From positions 28,642 through 92,641 of the forward strand of contig JABDHD010000003.1 in assembly GCA_013285685.1 (NCBI GenBank): a stretch of DNA of 64,000 nt, read 5' to 3'. The notes under the pieces were generated by a model, which worked only from the letters and a program-made list of their open reading frames with translations, searched no databases and was not told the origin of the DNA. Source of the DNA: Bacteroidota bacterium (GTDB taxonomy: Bacteria > Bacteroidota > Bacteroidia > Sphingobacteriales > Sphingobacteriaceae). The position numbers and the translations under genes were made by a program. The stretch's first letter is position 1. Every line of letters begins with the position of its first letter. Shown in pieces: positions 44,571 to 52,729 of the stretch.

Positions 44571-45104
44571 ATGAAAAAATACATTTTATTTATACTCGCT
44601 GCCTTAATTTCAAGCAGCGTTGTAGCCCAGTATAAACCGGTAGAACCAGGATCTTCCGTTAGTTTTACCATAAAAAACCTTGGTTTTGGGGTAGACGGGA
44701 CATTTAAAGGTTTGCAGGGCGATATTACATTCGATCCTGCCAACCTCGGTGCATCGTTATTTGATGTGACTTTAGATGCATCGACAGTAAACACCGACAA
44801 TAGCCTGCGTGATGGCCATTTAAAAGGCGACTCCTATTTTGATGTTAAAAACTACCCAAGAATACACTTTGTATCAACGAAAGTATCGGCAGGAAAAGGT
44901 GGCGCCTATGTTTTAACCGGGAAACTTACAATTAAAAAAACATCAAAGATTATATCATTCCCTTTCTCGGCAACACCGTCAAACGATGGCGTATTGTTTA
45001 AAGGGACATTTAGTATGAACAGGAAAGATTACGATGTTGGCGGGACCAGCACCATATCCGACAACCTTGACGTGTCGCTAAACATATTGGCTAAAAAGAA
45101 TTAA
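44571..45104 (+). CDS. YceI family protein, copy 1
   Basis: A 177-residue exported protein (signal peptide MKKYILFILAALISSSVVAQ). The YceI fold is a small lipocalin-like beta-barrel that binds isoprenoid-type lipids or quinones in known members. Signature parts are GSSVSFTIKNLGFGVDGTFKGLQGDITFDPANL, DASTVNTDNSLRDGHLKGDSYFDVKNYPRIHFVSTKV and the C-terminal FSMNRKDYDVGG. Length is normal. A second, diverged YceI protein is encoded at 51043, and a c-type cytochrome gene follows. I infer a role in carrying a lipid or quinone-like molecule in the periplasm; the ligand is unknown. No copy of the direct-repeat motif is found directly before it. Confidence 0.92.
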   Translation: MKKYILFILAALISSSVVAQYKPVEPGSSVSFTIKNLGFGVDGTFKGLQGDITFDPANLGASLFDVTLDASTVNTDNSLRDGHLKGDSYFDVKNYPRIHFVSTKVSAGKGGAYVLTGKLTIKKTSKIISFPFSATPSNDGVLFKGTFSMNRKDYDVGGTSTISDNLDVSLNILAKKN

Positions 45105-45379
45105 TTATACCCCATGTAATAAGCGCTTCGTCAGCAGCACCCGGTCGGTAGCTATAATAAGAGGTTCATTGTCACTCTGTCGAGGGTTCTCTTTGAGCTT
45201 TAATTTTCCAGTCATGAGGATATTATGCTACCGGCCTGGTGCTCCTGCGAAGCAAATTTTAAATAATAGCCCTGCTTTTGATATAACTCAAATGGAAGAT
45301 GAAAAGTTACGTCTGCTGGTCAAGGGTTGCATAAAGCAGGTTACAATTATCATACTCACGTTTCGCTAAAAATAAAACG

Positions 45380-45784
45380 ATGAAGATCAACCGTAAAATT
45401 TTAATAATCGCTGCACTTTCCGTTCCGGTAACCATTGTGGCGGCAACTACAAACTCAACTCCACCAGACGAACAGTACACCAACCTGAAGGTGCTGCCAA
45501 AAAACATTGCGCCAAAGGACCTGAAGAAAATAATGATAAATGACTTTGAGGACGGACTTGGCGTGGGTTGCAATTTTTGCCATGCAGAGGGTAAAGAAGT
45601 CGGTGAACTTGATTTCGCCAGCGATGCGAAACCCGAAAAAAATATTGCCCGGGAAATGATGCGTATGACCTTAGGTATTAACAAAAAATATCTTAAAATA
45701 AAACACCCGATGATCGGAGCGGAGGGGCTTGTTGTAACCTGTAATACTTGTCATAACGGCGTGCCGTTCCCGGATGGACATTAG
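45380..45784 (+). CDS. Exported c-type cytochrome with two CxxCH motifs
   Basis: A 134-residue protein with a signal peptide (MKINRKILIIAALSVPVTIVAA). Two heme c attachment sites are present, CNFCH at 64-68 and CNTCH at 121-125. Met-rich residues between them (EMMRMTLGI) could supply an axial Met. The LKVLPKNIAPKDLKKIM motif and GVGCNFCH resemble the cytochrome subunit family of photosynthetic reaction centres (PF02276-like), members of which occur in many non-phototrophic Bacteroidota. It should transfer electrons in the periplasm. It stands 275 bp after YceI and is convergent with the LytTR regulator gene. Donor and acceptor are unknown. Confidence 0.88.
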   Translation: MKINRKILIIAALSVPVTIVAATTNSTPPDEQYTNLKVLPKNIAPKDLKKIMINDFEDGLGVGCNFCHAEGKEVGELDFASDAKPEKNIAREMMRMTLGINKKYLKIKHPMIGAEGLVVTCNTCHNGVPFPDGH

Positions 45785-45898
45785 TTCATTGGTTCATTAG
45801 TTCATTGGTAGTACGGGGGGCTAAGTGCGGTCGTTTCACCCTCCTGACTTTTCCAAACAACTAATAATAAACTATTCACCAGTGAACCAATGACCTAC
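45783..45898. repeat. GTTCATTGGTTCATTAG intergenic repeat
   Basis: Tandem copies of AGTTCATTGGTTCATT at 45783-45811 face an inverted partial copy (CACCAGTGAACCAATGACC) at 45877-45895, between the convergent cytochrome and regulator genes. Likely a dispersed repeat or terminator. Confidence 0.5.
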
Positions 45899-46614
45899 CT
45901 CTTAATCATCCTGTCCTTCAAAATTTCGTTCAGCACTTTTTCGCGCAGGTTTTGGCTGATTGTAATTTTATCGCTCCCAATGCTTATCATATTGCCTTCA
46001 ATGCTTTTTATTTTGTTCTTGTTCACGATAAATGATTTATGAACTTTTACAAAGAGGGTCGAGGGCAATTGGTCTTCCAGGCTTTTAAGCGTGATGTATA
46101 CGATCATTTTCCTTGTTGCGGTGTACAGCAATACATAATTCATCATCGACTCAGCATAAAGCAAATCATCGTAAAAAACCTTTTCGATCTGCGTGTCGCA
46201 TTTGATAAAAAAATGATCATCGTGACTTTGTGGCGGTTTTGCCAGGTGAATTTTTGTTTCGTAAGCTTGTTTAGCTTTATTGCATGCTTTTAAAAATCTT
46301 TCAAACGGAATGGGCTTTACCAGGTAGTCGAGTACGTCAAGCGAAAACGCTTCTACCGCATGTTCGGCGTAAGCGGTTGTCATAATAATGCTTGCCTTAT
46401 AATCCGAACTCTTTAAAAAATCAATGCCATTGATCACCGGCATATTGATGTCCAGGAAGATCAGATCAACTACATTATTATTAATTAAGGCGATTGCCTT
46501 GGCTGGGTTTTCAGCCTGCCCCACCAATTCTAAATAATCAATATCACTGATAAATTCCTCTATCAATTTTCTGGCAATGGGCTCGTCATCGATGATAATG
46601 CACTTTAACTTCAT
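45895..46614 (-). CDS. LytTR-family response regulator
   Basis: A 239-residue intact LytTR regulator. The receiver domain has the acidic pair IIDDEP, Asp55 in IFLDINMPV, a Thr in IMTTAYAEHA and Lys in YLVKPIPFERF. The LytTR domain (about 130-239) shows YAESMMNYVLLY, MIVYITLKSLEDQLP, FVKVHKSFIVNKNKIKSIEG and ISIGSDKITISQ. A decayed second copy of this gene lies upstream and a LytS-type kinase gene beyond it, so this copy probably receives the phosphate from that kinase. It lies in the middle of six 21-bp-spaced direct repeats, which suits the known binding mode of LytTR domains, so I infer it controls the cluster. Confidence 0.95.
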   Translation of the reverse strand: MKLKCIIIDDEPIARKLIEEFISDIDYLELVGQAENPAKAIALINNNVVDLIFLDINMPVINGIDFLKSSDYKASIIMTTAYAEHAVEAFSLDVLDYLVKPIPFERFLKACNKAKQAYETKIHLAKPPQSHDDHFFIKCDTQIEKVFYDDLLYAESMMNYVLLYTATRKMIVYITLKSLEDQLPSTLFVKVHKSFIVNKNKIKSIEGNMISIGSDKITISQNLREKVLNEILKDRMIKR

Positions 46615-46728
46615 GCGATCTAATATTAGTTAATGTTTTGCCGCTATAAATATACTTACAGTTACCAATCATCATATAAAGGTTGTAAGCGAAAAAAGGG
46701 GTCAGATGTGGCTTAAACCTACAAGATA

Positions 46729-47493
46729 TTACAAATTCTGTAGTTTACAGCCGGCGCAATGGTTAAACCTACCGCAATCTTTTTTATCTGTTATTTTATC
46801 ATTTAAGATCGCTGGAGAAAATTCCTTTGTGAGTTGTCGAATGACAGCGACTTGATCATCTTCTCCAATCATCAAATCGCCCTCAGCGCTTTTTACAGTT
46901 TCCCCGGTTACCATTTTTGAATTAAGATTTTTCAAGCATTGTGATTGGCTTGTAAATGGCCGAATTCAGTGAAAATTATTTCGCCTGGAATAGGCGTCGT
47001 GCATCGCTTCCGCGTAGCGCAGATCATTATAAAATATCTTGGTAACGAGGTTATCACATAAAGAAAAGAATCGATCATCACTGCTCTGCGCGTTTTGCTG
47101 GGGCGGCTTGGTCGAATAACGCTCTCTTACCATATTGCATCCATTTAAAAACACTTCAAATGAAATAGGCTTCAGAAAGTAGTCCAGCACATCTATCCTT
47201 ACCAGGAACTTCAAAACTTCTTGCGTAAAAGCTTCTACGACGTATTCGACACCCGCCATCGTTATAAAAATATATGCTGAATTTGCATACGCCAAAAATT
47301 CGGTACCGCATATCTTGAGCATATTAATATCCAGGAAAATGATATCGATCAATTTATCCTTTATAAACCCGGCAGCTTCAGCCGGGCTATCCGTTGATGC
47401 CGTCAGTTCTAAAAAATCAACATCTTTAATAAATTGGCTGATTGATTTTTGGCTTTCCTGATCATCATCAACGATTAGACACTTTAGTTTCAT
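46729..47493 (-). pseudogene. Decayed LytTR response regulator
   Basis: The first 175 codons (46966-47493) encode a receiver domain that matches the neighbouring intact regulator (MKLKCLIVDDD, IIFLDINM with Asp55). It then stops in the LytTR domain after RYAEAMHDAYSRRNNFH. Downstream, in other frames, homology resumes: AIYKPITMLEKS resembles MIVYITLKSLED, and at 46729-46935 KMVTGETVKSAEGDLMIGEDDQ resembles SFIVNKNKIKSIEGNMISIGSD. The gene is thus broken by frameshifts and a small deletion. A local duplication around VLKFLVRIDVLDYFLKPI, where the intact copy has VLDYLVKPI, also disrupts the receiver. It overlaps the kinase gene by 4 bp, so it was the original partner. A truncated receiver protein could still be made. 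Confidence 0.82.
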
Positions 47494-48506
47494 ACCAATT
47501 GTAACTTTAGGGTTGCTTCATAATGATCCAACGCTTGTTTAAACTCTATTTCATGCTTGTCCGGGTATAATAATTCAAGCCTGCGTTGTAAGTTTACAAT
47601 ACCTATACCTCCCGGGTGCAGAATAGAGGACAAGGCCTGCCGATGATCAGTTGTGTTGGAAATCTTAAAAGTAAAAAGGGCTTCTTCAATAATTATTTTG
47701 ATGTCTATTTTATTATCCTTGTCCGTAAAATTGCTTACAAACTTGAACGCGTTTTCAATAAGTACTACCAGTAACAATGGCGCAATATGGTGGCCATATT
47801 GATCGATCTCAATTTCGGTGTCCACGATCAGGTCTTCTTCCTTACGGATTTGCTGGAAAGAAATGTAGTTACGGATATACTCCAATTCTTTTTCAAGGCT
47901 GATTTTATCTTCACTGCAATCATATAGCTGATAGCGCAACAAGCCGGAGAATTTTAACAAAATATTCCTTGCCGTTTGATTACTCTTATCGATATGCCCG
48001 TAAATAGAATTAAGCGAATTAAAAAGCGCATGCGGGTTAATTTGTGCTTTTAAAAAATCCAGCTCGTGCTTTACTCTTTCTTTTTCCAAAAGGGCCAGCT
48101 GTTGCTGGTTGTATATCCTGTCGGCAATCATTTTCCCCATTATAAATAGCTCCACCCAAATAAAAATATTTACCAATGAGTCGAGGTATAACGGACCAAA
48201 AGCCGGTGGAGGAATTGTGATAAAAACATGCAGACTCATTTGCATCGATACCAATGCCCGTAACAACGCCGAAAAAGCGATTACACCAGCAGATAATAAA
48301 ATAAAAAAGGCATACTTCTTTTTCTTTAAAAAGCGCGGCACGATAAAATAGATGGTGACATAATAATCGGCTGTAATGAAAGCCAGGTAGCAAAATTTCA
48401 CCGAGACAGTTTTGGTTAATGAAAAGGAATAATTCCGAAAAACGAAAACCCATAGCAGGTATATACCCAACCAAAATAAAATATGATAAATTAACTTATT
48501 CTTCAT
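47490..48506 (-). CDS. LytS/YpdA-type sensor histidine kinase
   Basis: A 338-residue kinase of the His_kinase (PF06580) type. Four hydrophobic segments lie in residues 5-125. The phosphoacceptor motif is AQINPHALFNSLNSI, His159, with Ala in place of the usual Phe of HFLFN. The ATPase domain has LLVVLIENAFKFV (N box; Lys-Phe in place of the Lys-His usual in the family) and GGIGIVNLQRRLELLY. Its immediate downstream partner gene is a decayed LytTR regulator, so it probably signals to the intact regulator at 45895-46614. It is divergent from the DoxX gene, with copy E of the direct repeat in the spacer, so the system may regulate itself. Confidence 0.93.
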   Translation of the reverse strand: MKNKLIYHILFWLGIYLLWVFVFRNYSFSLTKTVSVKFCYLAFITADYYVTIYFIVPRFLKKKKYAFFILLSAGVIAFSALLRALVSMQMSLHVFITIPPPAFGPLYLDSLVNIFIWVELFIMGKMIADRIYNQQQLALLEKERVKHELDFLKAQINPHALFNSLNSIYGHIDKSNQTARNILLKFSGLLRYQLYDCSEDKISLEKELEYIRNYISFQQIRKEEDLIVDTEIEIDQYGHHIAPLLLVVLIENAFKFVSNFTDKDNKIDIKIIIEEALFTFKISNTTDHRQALSSILHPGGIGIVNLQRRLELLYPDKHEIEFKQALDHYEATLKLQLV

Positions 48507-48596
48507 CTGTTGTGCTCATTTACTCAAAAATACCAACGGGTTTATCGTTTTTAAATTTTCTTACACCATCCAAGGAAAACACGTGATAAAACATAC

Positions 48597-48632
48597 TTAA
48601 TCAAGTATTAATTAGTGTTGATGTAAATATTT
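48597..48632 (+). promoter_or_regulatory. Direct repeat TTAATCAAG-N12-TTGATGTAA (copy E)
   Basis: TTAATCAAG at 48597-48605, 12 bp, TTGATGTAA at 48618-48626, then ATATTT. Diverged copy with the same spacing, in the spacer between the DoxX gene (75 bp downstream) and the kinase gene (90 bp away on the other side). Confidence 0.6.
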
Positions 48633-48701
48633 TTTTGCTTAATCCGATAAAAAACACCTTTGTTTCGTAATTAATTTTTAATCATAACAAGTAAAACAGC
48701 A

Positions 48702-49202
48702 ATGAAAAAGATATTCGATTGGTTCCATTATCCGCCTGTGACCGGCAAATCTTCCACTATTATTATCCGTTTAATGGCCGGCGCGGTTTTCTTTTTTGAA
48801 GGCATATTAAAATTCTTATATGCTGCCCAGGGCGTTGGCCGGTTTACAAAATTAGGGTTCCCATTGCCCGAAACGACTGCACATATTATTGCTACCGGCG
48901 AAATTATCGGCGGGCTCTTCTTGCTATTCGGGTTGTTTACCCGTTTTGTTTCAATTTACTTTATTATACAGATGATGGTCGCGGTGCTGTCCACAAAAAT
49001 CACTTTATACTCAGGCACTTCTCCGTTACCAATGCCTGTTGTTCCGCCTCAAACTGGATTATGGGCGGTTGAGCATGAATCAAGATCAGATTACGCACAA
49101 ATTATGGCTTGCCTTTTCCTGTTGATCGAAGGTCCGGGGCGTATATCAATAGATTTTATGATCTCTGCTTCCAAAAAAATATACAGTTTTAACGATAAAT
49201 AA
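48702..49202 (+). CDS. DoxX family membrane protein
   Basis: A 166-residue inner-membrane protein with four predicted helices. DoxX features are IIIRLMAGAVFFFEGILKFLY (helix 1), LGFPLPETTAHIIATGEIIGGLFLLFGLFTRF (helices 2-3, the E-x-x-G-G-x-x-L-x-x-G-x-x-T/S-R motif) and a last helix with DYAQIMACLFLLIEGPGRISID. Length is typical. Members take part in redox or thiosulfate metabolism or in membrane stress responses; here the role is unknown. Copy E of the direct repeat lies 75 bp upstream, linking it to the same candidate regulon. It does not resemble the two large DoxX-like paralogues of this window beyond the core. Confidence 0.9.
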   Translation: MKKIFDWFHYPPVTGKSSTIIIRLMAGAVFFFEGILKFLYAAQGVGRFTKLGFPLPETTAHIIATGEIIGGLFLLFGLFTRFVSIYFIIQMMVAVLSTKITLYSGTSPLPMPVVPPQTGLWAVEHESRSDYAQIMACLFLLIEGPGRISIDFMISASKKIYSFNDK

Positions 49203-49642
49203 GCCAAACGCGTCAATACTTTCCTTTATACTAAATCTATAATCTTTCCGGCAAAAATATCGGGGTTTTACAATTTGATTGTAATGAATCAGGTTTTGGC
49301 AATAAGGATACCGACTCCTATGAGCATGTGGCGCCGGCCGCCTATACGTACGATATTTGCACATCAGACCTGGTAGTTGCCTGCTAACAGGATGTTAAGT
49401 TCCTTTTCGTATCGACAGGCCTTCTTGAGTTTTCGTTCTCCGTTCAACTATGAGGTTGGAATACCGCCCATTTACCACTCGAAAGCTACGTTCCGTTTTA
49501 GCAATGCTCAGCATACCGGACAGCCATCACCGGTACATCATAATAATTGCCTTTGAGGATGCCACATCTTCCGCCGGGATCGGTGATTTAGTTTCATGTT
49601 ATTTCGATACGCGGGCAGTTTGCCGCACCTGCATTTTCTTGG
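49203..49642. other. Gene-free region
   Basis: About 440 bp after the DoxX gene with no supported gene. An 80-codon frame from 49450 has no recognisable content and runs through copy D of the direct repeat. Confidence 0.4.
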
Positions 49643-49678
49643 TTCATCAAGTAATTATCAGAGTTCATGTAAAAAAAT
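49643..49678 (+). promoter_or_regulatory. Direct repeat TTCATCAAG-N12-TTCATGTAA (copy D)
   Basis: TTCATCAAG at 49643-49651, 12 bp, TTCATGTAA at 49664-49672, then AAAAAT. The TIGR03118 gene begins about 145 bp downstream. Confidence 0.7.
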
Positions 49679-49817
49679 ATACCGGTTATTAATCTTCTTT
49701 CATTTTTATAACCGATTCGGGGACCGGAGGCAACTTATCCCGGATGAAAACGGTACCATAAAAGTTTGAATACAATATAAAGTCGTCTTATTTATTTACT
49801 AAAAAAATCTTTTATTA

Positions 49818-50957
49818 ATGAAAAATCTAATTAATTACAAAGTTTCACTTGCCATGTTTATGGTAATTATCTGTTTTAACGCATGCAAAAAAAACAACAA
49901 CACGCCTGCCAAACAATTCAACATCAGTCAGACCAACCTTGTTGCTGATACTGCAGGCTTCGGCGCAGCGCGGATTGACCCTGATTTGCTGAACGCGTGG
50001 GGCCTGGCCAGGTTCCCGGGCGGTCCCATTTGGATTGCGGCCAACCATTCAGGCTCCAGCACCGTTTACGACACCACCGGCCAAACAGTGATACCTCCGG
50101 TTATTATTCCATCGGTTACACCGGGGCAGCCCGGAGCGCCGTCGGGGATGGTTTTTAACGGCACAACAGACTTCGGCGGTAACAAATTCCTGTTTGCCAG
50201 CGAAGAAGGCATCGTTTTAGGGTGGAAATCGGGACCGTCAGCAGCAATAGTGGCTGATCAGTCGAAGGCAAATGCAGTTTACAAGGGCCTTGCCATAGCC
50301 GCTGATGGCGGTAATAACTTCCTTTATTTAGCAAATTTTCGCCAGGGAAAAATCGACGTTTATGACAAAAATTTTAACTGGGTAACTGGTAAATCCTTTT
50401 CCGACCCTGGCATACCGGCCGGTTTCGGCCCGTTTAATATTCAAAATATTGGCGGCCAATTGTATGTTACCTATGCGAAACTAATGGCGCCTGATAACAT
50501 GGATGACCAGGCAGGCCCCGGCAATGGCTATGTTGACATATTTAATACCAACGGCACATTTGTTAAACGCTTTGCAACGCAGGGAACGCTTAACTCTCCA
50601 TGGGGAATCGCGCTGGCAAGCGCCGGATTTGCAGATACCCCGCAAAGTATCCTTATCGGAAATTTCGGCGACGGCAGGATCAATATTTTCGATATGTCGG
50701 GAAATTACAAAGGTCAATTACAAAATAATGGGCAAGTAATAAGCATCCCGGGATTATGGGCGATTGATTTCCTTAAAAACAACCAGCCCGGCGGAAGTCC
50801 AAACAGCCCCTTATATTTTACCGCCGGGCCTGCTGGCGAAGCTCACGGGTTGTTTGGTACGCTGCAACTGTATCAAACAACGAATACCACTAATGGAAAT
50901 AATGGAAGCAATGGAAATAGCGGAAATAATGGAAGTTATGGGGGTTATGGCTATTAA
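49818..50957 (+). CDS. TIGR03118 family beta-propeller lipoprotein
   Basis: A 379-residue lipoprotein (lipobox VIICFNAC, Cys22, then KKNNNTPAKQ). The mature part matches the TIGR03118 family: TNLVADTAGFGAARIDPDLLNAWGLARFPGGPIWIAANHSGSSTVYD near the N terminus, LYLANFRQGKIDVYDKNFN in the middle and GNFGDGRINIFDMSGNYKGQL. These are NHL-like blades of a six-bladed propeller. The last 25 residues are a low-complexity Asn/Gly/Ser tail (TNGNNGSNGNSGNNGS then YGGYGY). That tail is outside the family domain and could be a flexible surface linker. Copy D of the direct repeat lies upstream. It may be cotranscribed with the YceI and DUF5777 genes that follow. Confidence 0.9.
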   Translation: MKNLINYKVSLAMFMVIICFNACKKNNNTPAKQFNISQTNLVADTAGFGAARIDPDLLNAWGLARFPGGPIWIAANHSGSSTVYDTTGQTVIPPVIIPSVTPGQPGAPSGMVFNGTTDFGGNKFLFASEEGIVLGWKSGPSAAIVADQSKANAVYKGLAIAADGGNNFLYLANFRQGKIDVYDKNFNWVTGKSFSDPGIPAGFGPFNIQNIGGQLYVTYAKLMAPDNMDDQAGPGNGYVDIFNTNGTFVKRFATQGTLNSPWGIALASAGFADTPQSILIGNFGDGRINIFDMSGNYKGQLQNNGQVISIPGLWAIDFLKNNQPGGSPNSPLYFTAGPAGEAHGLFGTLQLYQTTNTTNGNNGSNGNSGNNGSYGGYGY

Positions 50958-51042
50958 TTATCCAGGCGAAATTCAGCCCGCACAATTTATATATTGATAT
51001 TTCAAAAGCACAGAATTTCGATATAATTCACGAACAAACACG

Positions 51043-51606
51043 ATGAAATTAATAACAATTATTCTGCTTGCCTGGGTGGGTCATCTCACCCAGGCAAGCG
51101 GTCAAGGGCTTTACCTCTGCAAAAATGCAAGGATCACTTTATTTTCAAGCGCGCCTATAGAAGATATTAAGGCTTCAACTTCTACGGGGGCTTCCGTCTA
51201 TAATGCCTCCACAGGCGAATTGGCATTCAGCGTTTTTATCACCTCTTTTCAATTCCCAAAGTCGTTGATGCAGGAACATTTTAATGCCGATTATATGGAA
51301 AGTGACAAATTTCCAAAGGCCACATTTAAGGGTAAAATCCAGGAACCGGTAGACATTTCAAAAGACGGCATCTATCCTGTAATAGTTACTGGAGACCTGA
51401 CCGTGCACGGCGTTACGCAAAAAAGGTCGGTACCGGGAACCATTACCGTAAAAAACGGAGTGGTAAGCATGACATCGGAATTTATGGTAAAATGTGCAGA
51501 CCACCACATCGCCATACCAAGTATCGTATTTCACAACATTGCCGAGAGCATTAAAATGAATGTTTCGGCCATTTATTTATCTAATAACAGTACAAAAACC
51601 AAGTAG
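51043..51606 (+). CDS. YceI family protein, copy 2
   Basis: A 187-residue exported protein with a signal peptide (MKLITIILLAWVGHLTQASG). The YceI pattern is recognisable but diverged: ARITLFSSAPIEDIKAST, STGELAFSVFITSFQFPKSLMQEHFNADYMESDKFPKATFKGKI and a following VTGDLTVHGVTQKRSVPGTI (the T-HG-V-T element is typical). It is nearly certain to form the lipid-binding YceI barrel. It is 9 bp ahead of the DUF5777 gene, and the two families are often neighbours in Bacteroidota, so a shared function is likely. It differs from copy 1 by a Cys-containing N-terminal strand (LYLCKNARI). Confidence 0.9.
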   Translation: MKLITIILLAWVGHLTQASGQGLYLCKNARITLFSSAPIEDIKASTSTGASVYNASTGELAFSVFITSFQFPKSLMQEHFNADYMESDKFPKATFKGKIQEPVDISKDGIYPVIVTGDLTVHGVTQKRSVPGTITVKNGVVSMTSEFMVKCADHHIAIPSIVFHNIAESIKMNVSAIYLSNNSTKTK

Positions 51607-51615
51607 AATTTTAAC

Positions 51616-52542
51616 ATGAAGAAATATTTCATTTTATTTAGCCTGGCCATCGTCAGCACGGGATTAATGGCCCAAAAAAGCGATACCACCAAACAAAACA
51701 GTTCAGCCGATTCCTTATTGAATTCAATAAGTACAGACAGTAAAAACGGGCCGGTTGCGATTTTTAAATCATCAAGGCTCATTTTAACACAAACTACTGA
51801 AACCGTAAAAAAGCATAATCTCAATTTCCTGATTATCCATCGGTTCGGTGATTTTGCGGGTAAGAACGGCGGCGGGCAGCTTTATTATGGCCTTGACGAT
51901 GTAGCCGATGTCTACCTGGGGTTTGAATACGGCGTTACCGACAACCTGAACATCGATATCGGCAGAAGCACTATCGGCGGGCTGGCGGACCTTGAATTGA
52001 AATATGCCGCGCTCCATCAAACCACGAATGGCAGCTCGCCTGTTGCTATTACCTTACTTGGCGAAGGCGCATTGAGGCCATACGGATTTGTGACGTACCC
52101 GACGTTTGGCGACAGAATTTCCTACCTGGGGCAAATTATGATCGCCCGAAAATTTTCGCCCGGCCTGTCTTTACAACTTACCCCAACATTTGTAAGTAAT
52201 AATTCAGGCATTCCGTTAGTTGCGGGCAGTGAAGAAAGTTTTTTTTCACTTGGCGCTACGGCCAGGTTGAAGCTAACGAATCATATGGGTCTGATAATTG
52301 ATTACGCCCATCCTTTTTCTTCATTCCGGACAACCGCGAACGGGTTCTACGATCCCCTGGGTGTGGGAATTGAAATTGAAACAGGAGGGCATGTATTTAC
52401 TATAAACGTAACCAACGCCAGGGCTGTGTCGGAGATCAACTATTTAAATGATACCCAATCTGATTTTACCAAAGGACAATTCAGGATTGGTTTTACAATT
52501 TCAAGGATGTTTGATTTTAATTCAAGTAAAAAGGCCAACTGA
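51616..52542 (+). CDS. DUF5777 family outer-membrane beta-barrel protein
   Basis: A 308-residue protein with a signal peptide (MKKYFILFSLAIVSTGLMAQ). After a Ser/Thr-rich stretch, the mature part has LNFLIIHRFGDFAGKNGGGQLYYGLDDVADVYLGFEYGVTDNLNIDIGRST, which is the hallmark of DUF5777 barrels, and repeated amphipathic strands to FRIGFTISRMFDF with a terminal aromatic region. It should sit in the outer membrane. It is directly coupled to the YceI gene (9 bp). Together they could form a periplasm-to-outer-membrane lipid or quinone path, but that is an inference from proximity. Confidence 0.9.
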   Translation: MKKYFILFSLAIVSTGLMAQKSDTTKQNSSADSLLNSISTDSKNGPVAIFKSSRLILTQTTETVKKHNLNFLIIHRFGDFAGKNGGGQLYYGLDDVADVYLGFEYGVTDNLNIDIGRSTIGGLADLELKYAALHQTTNGSSPVAITLLGEGALRPYGFVTYPTFGDRISYLGQIMIARKFSPGLSLQLTPTFVSNNSGIPLVAGSEESFFSLGATARLKLTNHMGLIIDYAHPFSSFRTTANGFYDPLGVGIEIETGGHVFTINVTNARAVSEINYLNDTQSDFTKGQFRIGFTISRMFDFNSSKKAN

Positions 52543-52729
52543 TGACGAATGCCCCGGTTTATTACAAAGTTCCACCATTTTTAGCTAATTGCTGTTGAAA
52601 GACGATAAGGCCTCTTGCTTTTTTCAGCCAATCGGTTAAATATGATCATGATTGGCTTAAATTGCTTCCCCAATTAATTCGCGGCCGGCAAACAATTTTT
52701 ACTGCGTGAAAATAAATGGCTCAATCCGG

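Noticed and set aside
46729..46935. Small protein with Cys-rich tail (CGRFNHCAGCKLQNL), considered as a peptide natural-product precursor
   Set aside because: Its first 50 residues align with the end of the LytTR domain of the adjacent regulator, it starts with TTG, and no modification enzymes are nearby. Treated as part of the pseudogene.
37625..49678. The TTCATCAAG/TTCATGTAA motif as a -35/-10 pair of an ECF sigma factor
   Set aside because: The halves are near-copies of each other with 21-bp periodicity and no ECF sigma/anti-sigma gene lies in the window, so a direct-repeat operator is preferred; the alternative is not fully excluded.
49450..49692. Open frame of 80 codons
   Set aside because: Overlaps copy D of the regulatory direct repeat and has no recognisable content.
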